Source: Zonotrichia leucophrys gambelii
Taxonomy: Eukaryota > Chordata > Aves > Passeriformes > Passerellidae
Direction: 5' to 3'
Assembly (NCBI RefSeq): GCF_028769735.1
Contig: NC_088175.1
Span: 1,798,001-1,862,000 of the forward strand
DNA: 64,000 bases
Under the pieces are notes generated by a model, which made no database searches, had not been told where the DNA came from, and saw nothing but the letters and a program-made list of their open reading frames with translations. A program made the translations under genes and the position numbers. Numbering within the stretch: the stretch's first letter is position 1; every line of letters starts with the position of its first letter. Positions 53,433-64,000 of the stretch are shown here, one piece after another.

Positions 53433-56121
53433 AGAGTTTCTTACCAATGCTGAAGCCAGCTTGGAGATGTCAAAATTACCCTAAGAGATTAAATACTTTG
53501 GACACATTAACCTGATTTTGAGTCTCTTATTATTTATGTGATCACACATGGATTCTGCCTGTGCTCTGTGGTCTGTGAAATACTGTCTGCAGAAGCAAGC
53601 AGTGCTAATTACTTGTTCACATGTGGTTTCCATCCATGTTTATTTTGTGGGTATTAACCTGAAATTAAGTCAACAAAAAAGAAAAAGAGGAACAACAAAA
53701 CTGAGTATTTTCAGAGGCAACACAAGCCTCAGTCTCGTGACAGCTGCTGTGCCTTTGCAGAATTTTAAGATACAGACACACATTTTTTCCCCTTCTGCTG
53801 CTATTTCTGTTATGCACGTAAAAGGGAGAAATCAGCTTCCCAGAGAAAATAATGGCTTCAGCTGTGACTGATACAGAACAAATCAATATCCACCTCATCC
53901 AGGAACAAGACAACAGGCACAGGTTGCATACTGCAAACTCTTCAGTCCCAGACTCCCACCTCTGCTGCTTTAATTCCAAGGCAGCTGGCACAGCACGCTG
54001 GAATTTCACTCAGCAGACACTTGAAAGCAAGTGGGACAAGCACAAGCTCCCTCTCTGTGCATTTCTCTCCCTCTCTGTGCATTTCTCTACGTGCACACAA
54101 ACCTGTCTTCAAGAAATCAAGCATGAGACAGACCCAACGACTTCACTCCAATGAATGTGTCAAATACCAGGGAGAGAGTGGATAAACACCTAAAAAGCAA
54201 GTTATACACTGTACCTGCAATAAAATAAATCTCACAATCATCCTTCAGTTCCCCCCCCTCAATTTGGCTCTGAACCAAGTCAGGCCCATGAGGGCTTTAC
54301 TGAGAATTCAGAGTCTGAAACTCTTGGTCTACTCACACAACAGGTAAAAAACCTGGGATAATAGATCTTGAGAGGGCACATGATCCAGGTGCATCATAGC
54401 CCTGACACTCACTGCCCACCTCATCTCAAAATAGCACAAAGTAATCTGGAAAGCAACAGATAAGGATGTTGGGGACGACATGAATTTAACACAAGTGACA
54501 AAAAAGGTGTAGAGAGATGTCATTTTCAAATTGAAGCTGCACTTTTAAATAACCAGCAGTTATTCAAAACAAAACCAAGTGAATCATCTCACTTATCACC
54601 AACAGGCAAATCCAAACCAACAATGGATTCACAGTTGTGGCTAAAGGGTATTACCAGTTTGTGAAAAATCACATGGAAACTCAATACTTGTGGTTGAAAA
54701 GGATTCAGTTCCAGAGATGATTCAGGCATCTTCAGCACAGCTGTAACCACACACTGGAGTATGTTCTGTACCTCAGAAACTGTTTCTAAACTCCAGGATA
54801 ACCTTCTAAACCTCATGTTCAGGAGTTGTTCTGAAAGAATTGCCCATCTACCCTCAGGGGGAAAAAAAAATAAACCCAACCCCTCTTCAATCCTTTGCCA
54901 GCTAATCTATAAGAGAGCAATTCTGAAACACTCTGGTGCTGCTTTCAGTTGTAGTGCACATGTGTAACTACAGCCCAAATACCAACACCAGTTGCCTGCT
55001 CCTGGGAGGGCTGGAGGTGATGCAGAGCCAGGGGCACAGGCTGGAGTCTGCCAGCAAAGCAGAATAAACATGAAGTCTCACCCATTTTACAAGCACAGGG
55101 CTGGTTTTGCACCACTCAGTGGGTATTTGGAGGAATAATAAAACAAAGCTCTCCTGGGGAGATGTCCAAGCACAAACCTCTCTGCAGAGAGAAACTTTTC
55201 TTAAAGGACCCAGCCAACCTCTGAAAGGTTTTGGTGAAGTCTCCTCACATCAGTCTGTTCCTCCATAACTCTGAAGGTAGTGCTCATTTTTGGGTTTCAG
55301 CATCCCCACTCAGCATGTGATACCAGTTTCTTTCAAACCAGTGTTTGGGATTTTAAGCATCACTGCTGTAATTACAGCCATCAATTTCTCCAACCCACCA
55401 AAGATCTCCCCACTCTTCCAGGTGCACTTAGGAGGAGAGAATGAAGCTGCTTGCAAAATTCTTGGGTATTTTCATGCAGGAAATAATGCCAGTTGAACAG
55501 TTCTCATACTCATACAAATTAGCTGCTGTTTGGTTGAATACATTCATATCTGCTATGAAAAAGATGGCTCTATCAGCTGCTTCTTTATGAGCTTGTTCTA
55601 AACCAGTGATGTGACAGTGCAAAACTACTTACTTTCTGTTTCATCAAGAAGTAATTCCTTCAGGCATTAAGATGTGACATAAAATCTTTTACTAAATTGA
55701 GCAATTTCATTAAGTTTTCTGTGAAGAAAGCAGGATACAGCATGGAATACAAAAGCTGTTAAAATGTGCCAGGGGAATATCATTGGGAAGGTAACAAACT
55801 TTGCAAGCCATAGGCCTGTATTACACATTTAAAACATTGTCTGAGACATTAAATAACCACAGAAACAGTTTTATATAATATGATTTAGCATCTGTTGCTC
55901 AAGAACTCAGGAGCAAACATTTACTCTTGTTTGATTAATATTAGGAACTTAAAAAAAAATAAAAGGCATTCTTCTGATGACTGAAATACATTCCCAGGGG
56001 GAATTTAAGCACCACAGTTTTTTTCCACAGAAAACCTCCAAATAAAACACGACCAAGTATTGCCTGGAGAGATTAAACACCAGGAAGGCTCTACACAGCA
56101 GAGATTCTCACTTCAGGCAAT
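53433..56121. other. Intergenic sequence with the unlocated WDR89 3' UTR
   Basis: The part next to 56121 must contain the WDR89 3' UTR. No clear minus-strand AATAAA was fixed within the first few hundred bases, so the transcript end is not assigned. Apart from the 20-bp duplication at 54048-54087, no repeat or gene was recognised. Confidence 0.5.
54048..54087. repeat. 20-bp perfect tandem duplication
   Basis: TCCCTCTCTGTGCATTTCTC occurs twice head to tail with no mismatch. It is an isolated short duplication in unique sequence. Confidence 0.95.
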
Positions 56122-57291
56122 TCACTTTTTCCTGCTTTTGAGGGAGGTGTTGTGAACTCTCACTCTCTTCTGCACGGAAGAAGAGATCTTCAGAGATGCT
56201 TTCTTTGTGAGGGACCTTTCCACAGCCCCGGGTTTCCATAGCAACAGCTGAGCATCCTCTCCACCCGTCAGCAGAGACTCCTCCGTGGGGCTCCAGCAGC
56301 AGGAGCGCACGGGGGCCGCGTGTCCCCCACGCAGGGTCCCCACCAGGCTCAGGCCCTCGGTGCTGCAGCTGAGCACGTGGATGTCTCCTGTGGAGGTTCC
56401 CCCAAGCAGGAAGAGTTTCCCTGCCTTCTCGTGGTAGAAGCCTCCCACCAGGTAATGCAGGCTGTGGTTTTCAGTGCTCACTGACTCTCTGGCATCCAGG
56501 ACGTGCAGCAGGGTTATTGGCTCCTCGGTGTCCAGCTGAGCCGTGTCCCACCAGCAGAACCCCTCATCGTGTGTCATGCAATAGACCTGCTTGTAATCCT
56601 CCCCAGCCCAGCCAAGAGAACTCACTGAGGAATCTGAATTGCAAGTGGATATCAAAGCATCATCTTCATTGTCCTTGTTGATGTCAAACACATTCACCAA
56701 GCCATCGGTCGAGCCAGACACAACCAAATTGGGTTCCACAGGATGAAAACAGATTTTGGTGATGTCATCATTGTGACTCTCAGAATAGACTCCCAAGGGC
56801 TCTTTGGTGGCACTGGCACAGTCTGTAATGCCTCTTGCATCCCAAAACACCAGAAACGTGTCCTTTTCAACCTTCTCCGTCCCGGCACACACGATGAGGT
56901 CGCTGCAGCTGACGTCGAAGCTGATGAAGACGTTGGAGGGATAACCACTGAACACCTGCACTGGTTTCTGCGTGGCTGAGCGAACGTCCCAGCACTTCAC
57001 CGTGCCCTGGCTGCAGGCAGAGAACACCAGGCTGGCAGAGGTGTGTGCAAACCTGACGCCGGCCAGGACCCCGCCGCGGGCGCCGTACTCGCGCAGGAGG
57101 CGCAGCGTGTCCCCGTCGTACACCCTGAGGGACTCATTGGAGCAGGACACGGCCACCAGGGGGCTGGCCCCGGGCTGGGCAGCTCTGGAGGTGTGGATGT
57201 CCAGCAGGTAGGCGGGCTCCTCGCTGGGCACACAGCGCCTGGCAATGCGCAGCCCCGCCAGCTGCTGCTCCACCTCCTCCACTGCCGACAT
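56122..57291 (-). CDS. WDR89: WD repeat-containing protein 89, complete coding sequence
   Basis: A 389-residue WD40-repeat protein encoded in a single exon. The human protein is close to this length and also has a one-exon coding sequence. WD signatures are visible: KCWD at 99-102, VFWD at 148-151, NVFD at 200-203, CWWD at 246-249 and LLWK at 350-353, plus a GGEDAQLLLW blade near 343-352. Further diverged blades lie near 45-58 and 295-310. The C-terminus is basic (VQKRVRVH, then SLKSRKK). There is no signal peptide or membrane segment. The start chosen is the ATG at 57291-57289. The frame stays open upstream, but the codon beginning that extension is TTG and it crosses a good acceptor (TTTGCTGCAG|GTT) at 57304, so it is intron. 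The molecular role of WDR89 is not well established; a beta-propeller scaffold is inferred. Confidence 0.97.
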   Translation of the reverse strand: MSAVEEVEQQLAGLRIARRCVPSEEPAYLLDIHTSRAAQPGASPLVAVSCSNESLRVYDGDTLRLLREYGARGGVLAGVRFAHTSASLVFSACSQGTVKCWDVRSATQKPVQVFSGYPSNVFISFDVSCSDLIVCAGTEKVEKDTFLVFWDARGITDCASATKEPLGVYSESHNDDITKICFHPVEPNLVVSGSTDGLVNVFDINKDNEDDALISTCNSDSSVSSLGWAGEDYKQVYCMTHDEGFCWWDTAQLDTEEPITLLHVLDARESVSTENHSLHYLVGGFYHEKAGKLFLLGGTSTGDIHVLSCSTEGLSLVGTLRGGHAAPVRSCCWSPTEESLLTGGEDAQLLLWKPGAVERSLTKKASLKISSSVQKRVRVHNTSLKSRKK

Positions 57292-57303
57292 CTCCCCAGC
57301 AAC
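57292..57303 (-). other. WDR89: WDR89 5' UTR within the coding exon, and splice acceptor
   Basis: In the minus sense GCTTTTATTTGCTGCAG ends at 57304 and is followed by 12 bases (GTTGCTGGGGAG) before the ATG. This fits an acceptor joining an upstream non-coding leader exon to the coding exon. The leader exon and promoter were not found in the window. Confidence 0.75.
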
Positions 57304-60300
57304 CTGCAGCAAATAAAAGCCAAGGAGAGCTCTAATTACAACATTCTTCAACAGGGTTAGCTTTAAAAACTCATATGAGGAAGCATCGTGTGCAGAGGTG
57401 ATGCACGGAGATAAAATTCAATTATCCCCATGTCCTCCCCACACAACTTCATTCACAGGAGCACAGGACAGGAAAGGGCTCCCTGACTCAAGGAGTTCAG
57501 TCTCTCGTGTCTGTAAGCACTACACCAGATAATCCCCTTAACAGATTAAACAGCCTATCTGGGAAAATCACTCAGCTAAATTTGCTTTATTATTTTTATA
57601 AAGTAACATGATGTTCTCAAAAGTGGAAACAGAATGAAGTCACTCCTGTACCTGAGGAGGAGTAAGTTCTGTTCTAGGAAGCACAGCCCACAAACAGCTG
57701 CATCACTGCAGCTCCAGGAGACTTCTTCAGTGAACTTCTGTGCCGAGGGACGTGCCCAGGGCAGGCAGAGAACAAGACCAAAATGACACAGCACTGCAGC
57801 CTGAAATGGCCTGGTGAGGTAATTTCACAAGTATTTAGGTGCCCAATGACGCACAGAAACACCTGCCAGGGTATCAGGGACCACCTGAACAGGCGATGTC
57901 ACCTGTGGAATTCACTGCAATTAAGCACCTCAGCGTTTTCTGATCCTCCTGTAAAACCACAGAACTTTTAGTGCAGCTGATAAAAATCTTCCCTTCAGAG
58001 GCAATTCCTCTCTGGCACTACTGAACCCTCCTAGAAACCCAAACTATTTCAGCAATGCACACAAATGCAAACTTCACCCAGCAAAACCAAAATTAAACAA
58101 AATTCTCTTGGATTCTCTCACAAATTCACTTCTAAAATATGCCCTAAAAAAAGGAAAAACATACTTTTCCTTTCTATAATATAACAGAAAATTCTATTCT
58201 GTAATTGCAGTAAAGACTCCATCAATCCAGAGTCAGGAAAAGCACAGCAGCATTTACATTTTAAAGAGATATTTGCAATAATTTTAGTGATTCACAAACT
58301 ACAACTATTTTTTAAAGCAAGATGTAGGTATGTTCTTACAGTCATCCACTTCTGACAAGAACACAGGTTCAATGAGACCACTATTCTGTGTTTAAAAAGA
58401 ATCCAAACTTAAACATTCAGGGAATCACAGCAGGTTTTAAGGGGTCAACACTCCAGTGATTTCTCACTGGTACTGATATCTCCTTAAGGTCTGGACCAGC
58501 AGCCAACCCCAGGTACCATATGCATGAAATGACCCTTTAAAGAAAAAAATGCAAAGAGAAATGGAATAAAAAAACCAGGCAGACACAGAATGTGAGAAAA
58601 CATTCTCATGCCTACCCAGCTGTTCTATCATCAATTTTTCTGCAAATTCTCCAGGCTGGATTTTTAGGGGTGGAATGTGCAAGTTTCCACGTATTACTTG
58701 CTTTAGTTGCAATTATTTTAATTGCCCATGAGAGACCAAAAACAAAAGAGAAGTTGCTATGACAAAGCTGCATTCTGCTTTTTTTTTTTTCTTCTTGGCA
58801 TTGTTTGTGGTTTCAGGGGTTTGCTTTCCCTCCTCTGGTTTGGTGTACACAAATATTCACGACACCATGTGACAAACCAGCAAATTCTTAAAAAACAGCT
58901 TAAGCAGGCACACATAAAAACTTAATTCCCAAGTCACAAATAATCTCACTAAGCGATTTGCCTCAGTAATATCCTGACAATGAGGTCCCCAGGTTAATCT
59001 TCTACATCAAAGCAACCTTTCAGAGCACATCTGAGGCACATCACATTTAAGGCATTTCTGCCATAAAATGCAGACATCCTGTGGAAACTCCTTCCCCCTC
59101 TGAAGCAAAGAAGTTGAACGTGTTTTCTGGCATTACCCTGTGCACAACCTACCCACAGAACTTGTTCCTTCCTTACTTTTCTGGGTATGTCCTCAAATGA
59201 AACAAGCTTTTACTAGAACTATTACATAAAGCCAACTGCTCCCAAACGCTGTTTGCCACGCTGCTTAAACACAAAACTGTTAAACAGCCATGCAAATTAA
59301 TAATATTAACTGAAGACATAAAATATTTTTAACATTATTAATTAGGAAAACTGCTTAATTCAATTTAGTGAAGAATTACAATGGAAGCTTCTATTTAAAC
59401 AGAGTTTCAAACACACATGCTTGAGGGTGGGGAAAGGAGTTTTCGTAAACCAGCTCTCCTGCAGTGCTATGGTTACTAAAAAAATCTGGTTCTCTCTGTG
59501 AATTTCTTGTAAGAAAAATATAGTTTTCCAAGCTGACCTGAATTTTAAGCTCTAAATATTCAGACTTAGTCTACTCAAAAGGCCAAATAAACTCAAACAG
59601 ACATGTTCCTGACAAATGTCATCCATTTGGAAGGCAAGCTGCAGTTGTTTAAATATTACTGACTATGATAGAGAGTATCTTTCAATAAGCAGTTTCTACA
59701 AGGCTCATGTCAGAGCTTTTACTGCTGGGGAAGGTGAGGGAACTCTGCAAATACCCAGAAGTTGTAAAAAGCCAGAGTCTGCAAAAGCAGGTTCATTCAG
59801 TTTTAATAATATTTTCTGGGAAATAAAATTAGCTCAATACAACTCCTAAGCTTTTGCTCAGAATGACTTAACTACAGCTATTCTGAAACACCAGAAAATG
59901 ATGTTCATGTTTTCAGACAGAAATGCAATTTCTACCACCAGGAAGGTGAAGGTTCAATTCTATTTCCACTGCAGAAACTCAGACTTGTGTTCCATGGCAG
60001 CCAGGTTTTTGCTAAAAACTCTGTAAAATGTCTGCTTTAGCAAGAAAGTCTTCAGACTATTATGAAATTGTGATTGAAGGTTATATAAACAATTCATGCT
60101 CAAACTTCAGGGTGTAGCTGCCAGCCCTTCCTTTTGAGAAGGGGAAGTCACTGTTGTATTTTGATGGGAAAGTTTAAATGGCAGGAATAGGATCTGTGTT
60201 AAATTTATGAGACAAATAGGAAACAATGGTCTTCCAAACACAATAGGAGATAACTAAGCACTGGACTGCAGCCACCTACAGAGCACATGCTCCTCTGCAC

Positions 60301-61940
60301 TGAAGCACTTTCAGTTCCTTAAGCTCAACAACAGAGGTATCTGTTTTCCAAAGAATCCTTTGGCAAAATCAGAGTCTGAAATGTTCTGGACATAGCACAG
60401 CAGCCAGTTGTGATCAGAGAGGAGAACTGCTCATGTCTGTATGACAAACTCCCTGACATAAAGAGTTGTACCAACAGCTTGCTCCCGGACTACTCCAGTC
60501 TCAGAAAAAAAAATCACAGAAGGCACTGGCCAAAAGCTCTTCTTTCCCCATGCACCCTCCTCTGCTCAGAATGTGAGTAAATTCATTAAATTCAGGTTTT
60601 TCAGTTTCTCCAGCTAAGTCACACACAGTCTGGACCTACAGTCTCAACACTGACAAAATGCAGGGGATGCCAAGGTGCCAGGACACCCCCACCAGCACTG
60701 GGATGGCACACCAGCACCTGGCTGAAGGTGGCTGGCTCTGGCCAGTCACTCGTGCCTCACACAGAGGTGCAATCCCATCCTTGGGATCACCATTCCTTAC
60801 CTGGAATGAATCTTTCAGCTGCATCTTTCAGCTGCATCTTTCAGCTGCATCCCCTGAGCCAGGAAAAGCCACTTTTTACAAATTAAACCTGAAACTTATA
60901 TGTTATTATATCCAGACTTGGAACTACACTCAGGTGATCTGTTCCATGAATTAAGTACACAGTTACATGCAACCCCTGCACATCCCCTGGATACCACAAC
61001 TACCAGAAAAAATAAGCTTCTGGAAGGACACTCAAAACTCATTACATCTTGGGAACTCAGAATAAATACCATTCTCTGAAATAACCTAAAATATTTTGAC
61101 CTCCAGGGCATCCTACAAAGCTCCTTTAAAAAAGAAATAAACTCAGTGTTTAGAATAGAAGGCACGAAGTGGAAGTGATGCCAAAGAGGCAGGACAGGAT
61201 TTTCAGATGCCTTTGTTATGTGTTTTTCACTGGTGGAGTGTGGAAACAACCACACAGCAAGACTAGAAGCAAACAGCTGTGCTAAAGGCAGCCCTTTCCA
61301 ATGGAGGAGAAATAAAAAGAAAGCACCTATCTGCACAAACTAAACTTAACATTGTCCCAGCACTTACTGCTGAGCTGTTTGTGCAGCATTCTAAACTCTG
61401 CAGCTTCAGTTCAAGCCAACAGGCTCATCAGTCCTCTTCAATCCAGAACGTTTTTCAAAAGATAAACCAGCAAATCATAAGTTATTTCCCTTTTCCTTTG
61501 AGCGGTGTACAGAAGATGCTGCCAAGTTCTCCTTTCCAAAAGGGAATGTTAGCTCAAAAATATATAGAAATACAAATTTTCCTTTGAAAAATACAGGGAA
61601 AAATGGCACATTCTCAAAGATTTAATCACTAACATAAGAGTAACTTACAAGTAGGAGGGTAGAAACACGTAATAAAAATGAAAGAGACCTGTAGTTCTGG
61701 CAATCTTCTCTGCAGAGGTCAAACACCAAAAATAGCAAGGGATCTGAACAGCAGCAGATGAAATCTTGCACCGTTCTTTCCTACCACAAACAATACAAGC
61801 AGACCCTCCCTTTATTTTCCCAATTATTACAAGTTCCAGAGCAGGCTGAGAACAAACCCAGAGCTCTGGGCAGCGGGAGGCAGCTCCTGCATGAACAGCA
61901 CATGTGGTTTGCATTTGGGAGCAGCAGAGCTGCCAAGACA
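57304..61940 (-). other. Probable WDR89 5' intron, AT-rich
   Basis: No exon, CpG island or transposon was recognised. It is AT-rich unique sequence with short simple runs (T11 near 58780) and a 13-bp triplet repeat at 60811-60849. Assignment as intron rests on the acceptor at 57304 and the absence of a CpG-island promoter before the window end. Confidence 0.55.
60811..60849. repeat. Three perfect 13-bp tandem units
   Basis: TCTTTCAGCTGCA occurs three times in a row without mismatch. It is a short microsatellite-like array in non-coding sequence about 1.1 kb from the large minisatellite. Confidence 0.95.
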
Positions 61941-63070
61941 GGCAGAACAAACACATCACTGCTGCATTTCTACAGTGCAGGGAGAACAAACACATCAGGG
62001 CTGCATTTCTCCAGTGCAGGCAGAACAAACACATCACTGCTGCATTTCTCCAGTGCAGGGAGAACAAACACATCAGTGCTGCACTGCTCCAGTGCAGGGA
62101 GAACAAACACATCAGGGCTGCATTTCCACAGTGCAGGGAGAACAAACAATCAGGGCTGCATTTCCACAGTGCAGGGAGAACAAACACATCAGGGCTGCAT
62201 TTCTACAGTGCAGGGAGAACAAACACATCAGGGCTGCACTGCTCCAGTGCAGGCAGAACAAACACATCACTGCTGCATTTCTCCAGTGCAGGGAGAACAA
62301 ACACATCAGTGCTGCATTTCCACAGTGCAGGGAGAACAAACACATCAGGGCTGCACTGCTCCAGTGCAGGGAGAACAAACACATCAGTGCTGCATTTCTC
62401 CAGTGCAGGGAGAACAAACACATCAGGGCTGCATTTCCACAGTGCAGGGAGAACAAACACATCAGTGCTGCATTTCCACAGTGCAGGGAGAACAAACAAT
62501 CAGGGCTGCATTTCTCCAGTGCAGGAAGAACAAACACATCAGGGCTGCACTGCTCCAGTGCAGGCAGAACAAACACATCACTGCTGCATTTCTACAGTGC
62601 AGGGAGAACAAACAATCAGGGCTGCATTTCTCCAGTGCAGGAAGAACAAACACATCAGGGCTGCACTGCTCCAGTGCAGGCAGAACAAACACATCACTGC
62701 TGCATTTCTCCAGTGCAGGGAGAACAAACACATCAGGGCTGCATTTCTACAGTGCAGGAAGAACAAACACATCAGGGCTGCACTGCTCCAGTGCAGGGAG
62801 AACAAACACATCAGTGCTGCATTTCCACAGTGCAGGGAGAACAAACACATCAGAGCTGCATTTCTCCAGTGCAGGGAGAACAAACACATCAGAGCTGCAT
62901 TTCTCCAGTGCAGGAAGAACAAACACATCAGGGCTGCACTGCTCCAGTGCAGGGAGAACAAACACATCAGTGCTGCATTTCTCCAGTGCAGGGAGAACAA
63001 ACACATCAGAGCTGCATTTCTCCAGTGCAGGACAGAACTCATCACTGCTGCACTGCCCCAGTGCAGGGAG
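61941..63070. repeat. 39-bp minisatellite, ~29 units
   Basis: The unit follows the pattern GGGAGAACAAACACATCAGG then GCTGCATTTCTCCAGTGCA. I count about 29 copies. Three units (near 62145, 62493 and 62612) lack one base, giving CAATCAGG. Variable sites are a linker base (GGGAG, GGCAG or GGAAG), the bases after ATCA, and a 7-base core (TTTCTCC, TTTCCAC, TTTCTAC or CTGCTCC). Since 39 is 13 codons and the unit has no stop in most frames, long open frames (up to 441 codons) cross the array on both strands. They are a by-product of the period and should not be called genes. The last unit is degenerate. Confidence 0.97.
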
Positions 63071-63357
63071 TGTAGGGGGATAGAGCATTAGTAAATAAAG
63101 GTAATATAGAAAGTAATCTTACCCCCTAAAGTGTTGCAGCTGAGCCAATTATTAGAGATTGGGAACAGGCCTGATTTTAACAGGCCACACCTGTAGCCAG
63201 TCAGAAGAGTGTTATAAAAGAGTGGATTGGTTGGCTGAGGGGGACTGGAGTCAGTTGGCTGCTGTGAGGATAAGGAAGAGTCAGTGCCTAGAGAAGCTGC
63301 CTACAAAAAGCATCAAGGAGGTCTGAAACTCTAGCAATATGTAATATAATTACTGCA
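63071..63357 (+). mobile_element. Probable small solo LTR interrupting the minisatellite edge
   Basis: Unrelated sequence of 287 bp sits between the array and an outlying repeat unit. It begins TGTAGGGGGATAGAGC and ends TTACTGCA, consistent with LTR ends. It contains TATAAAA at 63213 and a region resembling passerine LTRs as I recall them ('ttggctgctgtgaggataagga'). A clean target duplication is not seen; the nearest candidate is AGGGA on both sides (63065-63069 and 63360-63364), which would shift the ends by one or two bases and spoil the TG...CA termini. No internal viral genes are present. Confidence 0.55.
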
Positions 63358-63414
63358 AGAGGGAACACATCAGAGCTGCACCTTTGCAGTGCAGGGAGAA
63401 CACATCACACTCAG
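63358..63414. repeat. Outlying minisatellite units beyond the insertion
   Basis: GAACACATCAGAGCTGCACC then 'tttgcagtgcagggagaacacatca' are clear but diverged copies of the 39-bp unit, separated from the main array by the 287-bp insertion. They suggest the insertion landed within the right end of the array. Confidence 0.8.
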
Positions 63415-64000
63415 CAGCCTGCAGAGACCCCTCCTCACTGGCACCACTCCCCAGCAAATGACCTGAGCACACAGGGCAAGCCCAAAACGCCCCTCAGGAA
63501 TGCTCAGTTTCTCCAGCACACACTCTCCCATAGCTGGGTTTGTTGTTTCACCCAAGCAGAGGGTTTTTCCAGCATTCCCATAAAGCCTGCTGAAGGCAAA
63601 GAGCATTTAGTCATCAGGCAGGAAGGGAATAAAATGCACGAGAGGCTACACTAAAGTGCAGAGACAAGATGTAACTGCCAAGAGAATTATTTCATCCTCT
63701 CCAATCAGCTACATCTCACTTCCAAATGTAAGGCACAGTCAGAAAGAAGCTCCATGTAATTCCTCATTTGCAGTACAGAGAAAATTGTATCAGTAGAATG
63801 GAAAGGAGGAAAAAGATAAAACACAAAGTCTATGGGAAGATCAAAAACCTAGGTCTAGCAAGCTACTTGCCTTTCATGAAATCAATTTGTGTCCTCCCAC
63901 CAGGAGTGAGCTTTGGGGTACAATCCTGTTTAGCAGTGGAGAGAGGAGCTGTAGGTGGGAGACAGAACCAAGGAAATGGCCTTAAACAGCACTGGCTGGA
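63415..64000. other. Non-coding sequence at the window end
   Basis: Unique sequence; no exon, repeat or RNA gene recognised. It is probably still WDR89 5' intron or upstream sequence. Confidence 0.45.

Noticed and set aside
57292..57351. 20-residue N-terminal extension of WDR89 with a hydrophobic, signal-like stretch
   Set aside because: The extension starts at TTG, not ATG, and runs across a strong splice acceptor at 57304, so it is intron sequence. The ATG at 57291 gives the length expected for the family.
61758..63083. 441-codon plus-strand open frame, with two ~395-codon frames overlapping it
   Set aside because: The frame lies almost wholly in the 39-bp minisatellite and is open because the period is a multiple of three. 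Similar frames exist on both strands, and there is no non-repetitive domain, only a short unique lead-in.

Overview
This is vertebrate nuclear DNA, almost certainly from a bird and probably a songbird. The non-coding sequence carries many 5'-truncated CR1 LINE copies with typical avian 3' ends, LTRs that look like passerine endogenous retrovirus LTRs, and a sharp CpG island at one promoter. Genes are sparse and split by introns, and most open frames longer than 60 codons are chance frames or lie inside repeats.

Two genes are supported, both on the minus strand. PPP2R5E (PP2A B56-epsilon regulatory subunit) has its first coding exon at 25179-25342, encoding residues 1-52. A non-coding leader exon ends at 27929 inside a CpG island (about 27640-28850). 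Positions 1-25178 are read as the long intron after that exon; no later PPP2R5E exon was recognised there. WDR89 has its whole 389-residue coding sequence in one exon (56122-57291), with a splice acceptor 12 bases upstream of the ATG. Positions 57304-64000 are then probably WDR89 5' intron or upstream sequence. From memory, the order PPP2R5E then WDR89, both in the same orientation, matches human 14q23.2.

The roughly 27 kb between the genes (28850-56121) is intergenic. It holds nine recognisable CR1 fragments on both strands, a probable much older CR1, a solo LTR with a clean 5-bp target duplication, and a 555-bp tandem duplication that copied one CR1 tail.

Three structures stand out. The first is a cluster of near-perfect hairpins and direct repeats at 5526-5647, which looks like a templated-insertion scar. 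The second is a minisatellite of about 29 units of 39 bp at 61941-63070, open in every reading frame, with a higher-order variant pattern and hairpin-forming units. The third is a probable small LTR that interrupts the right end of that array. No prokaryote-like system, CRISPR array or convincing novel protein-coding gene was found.
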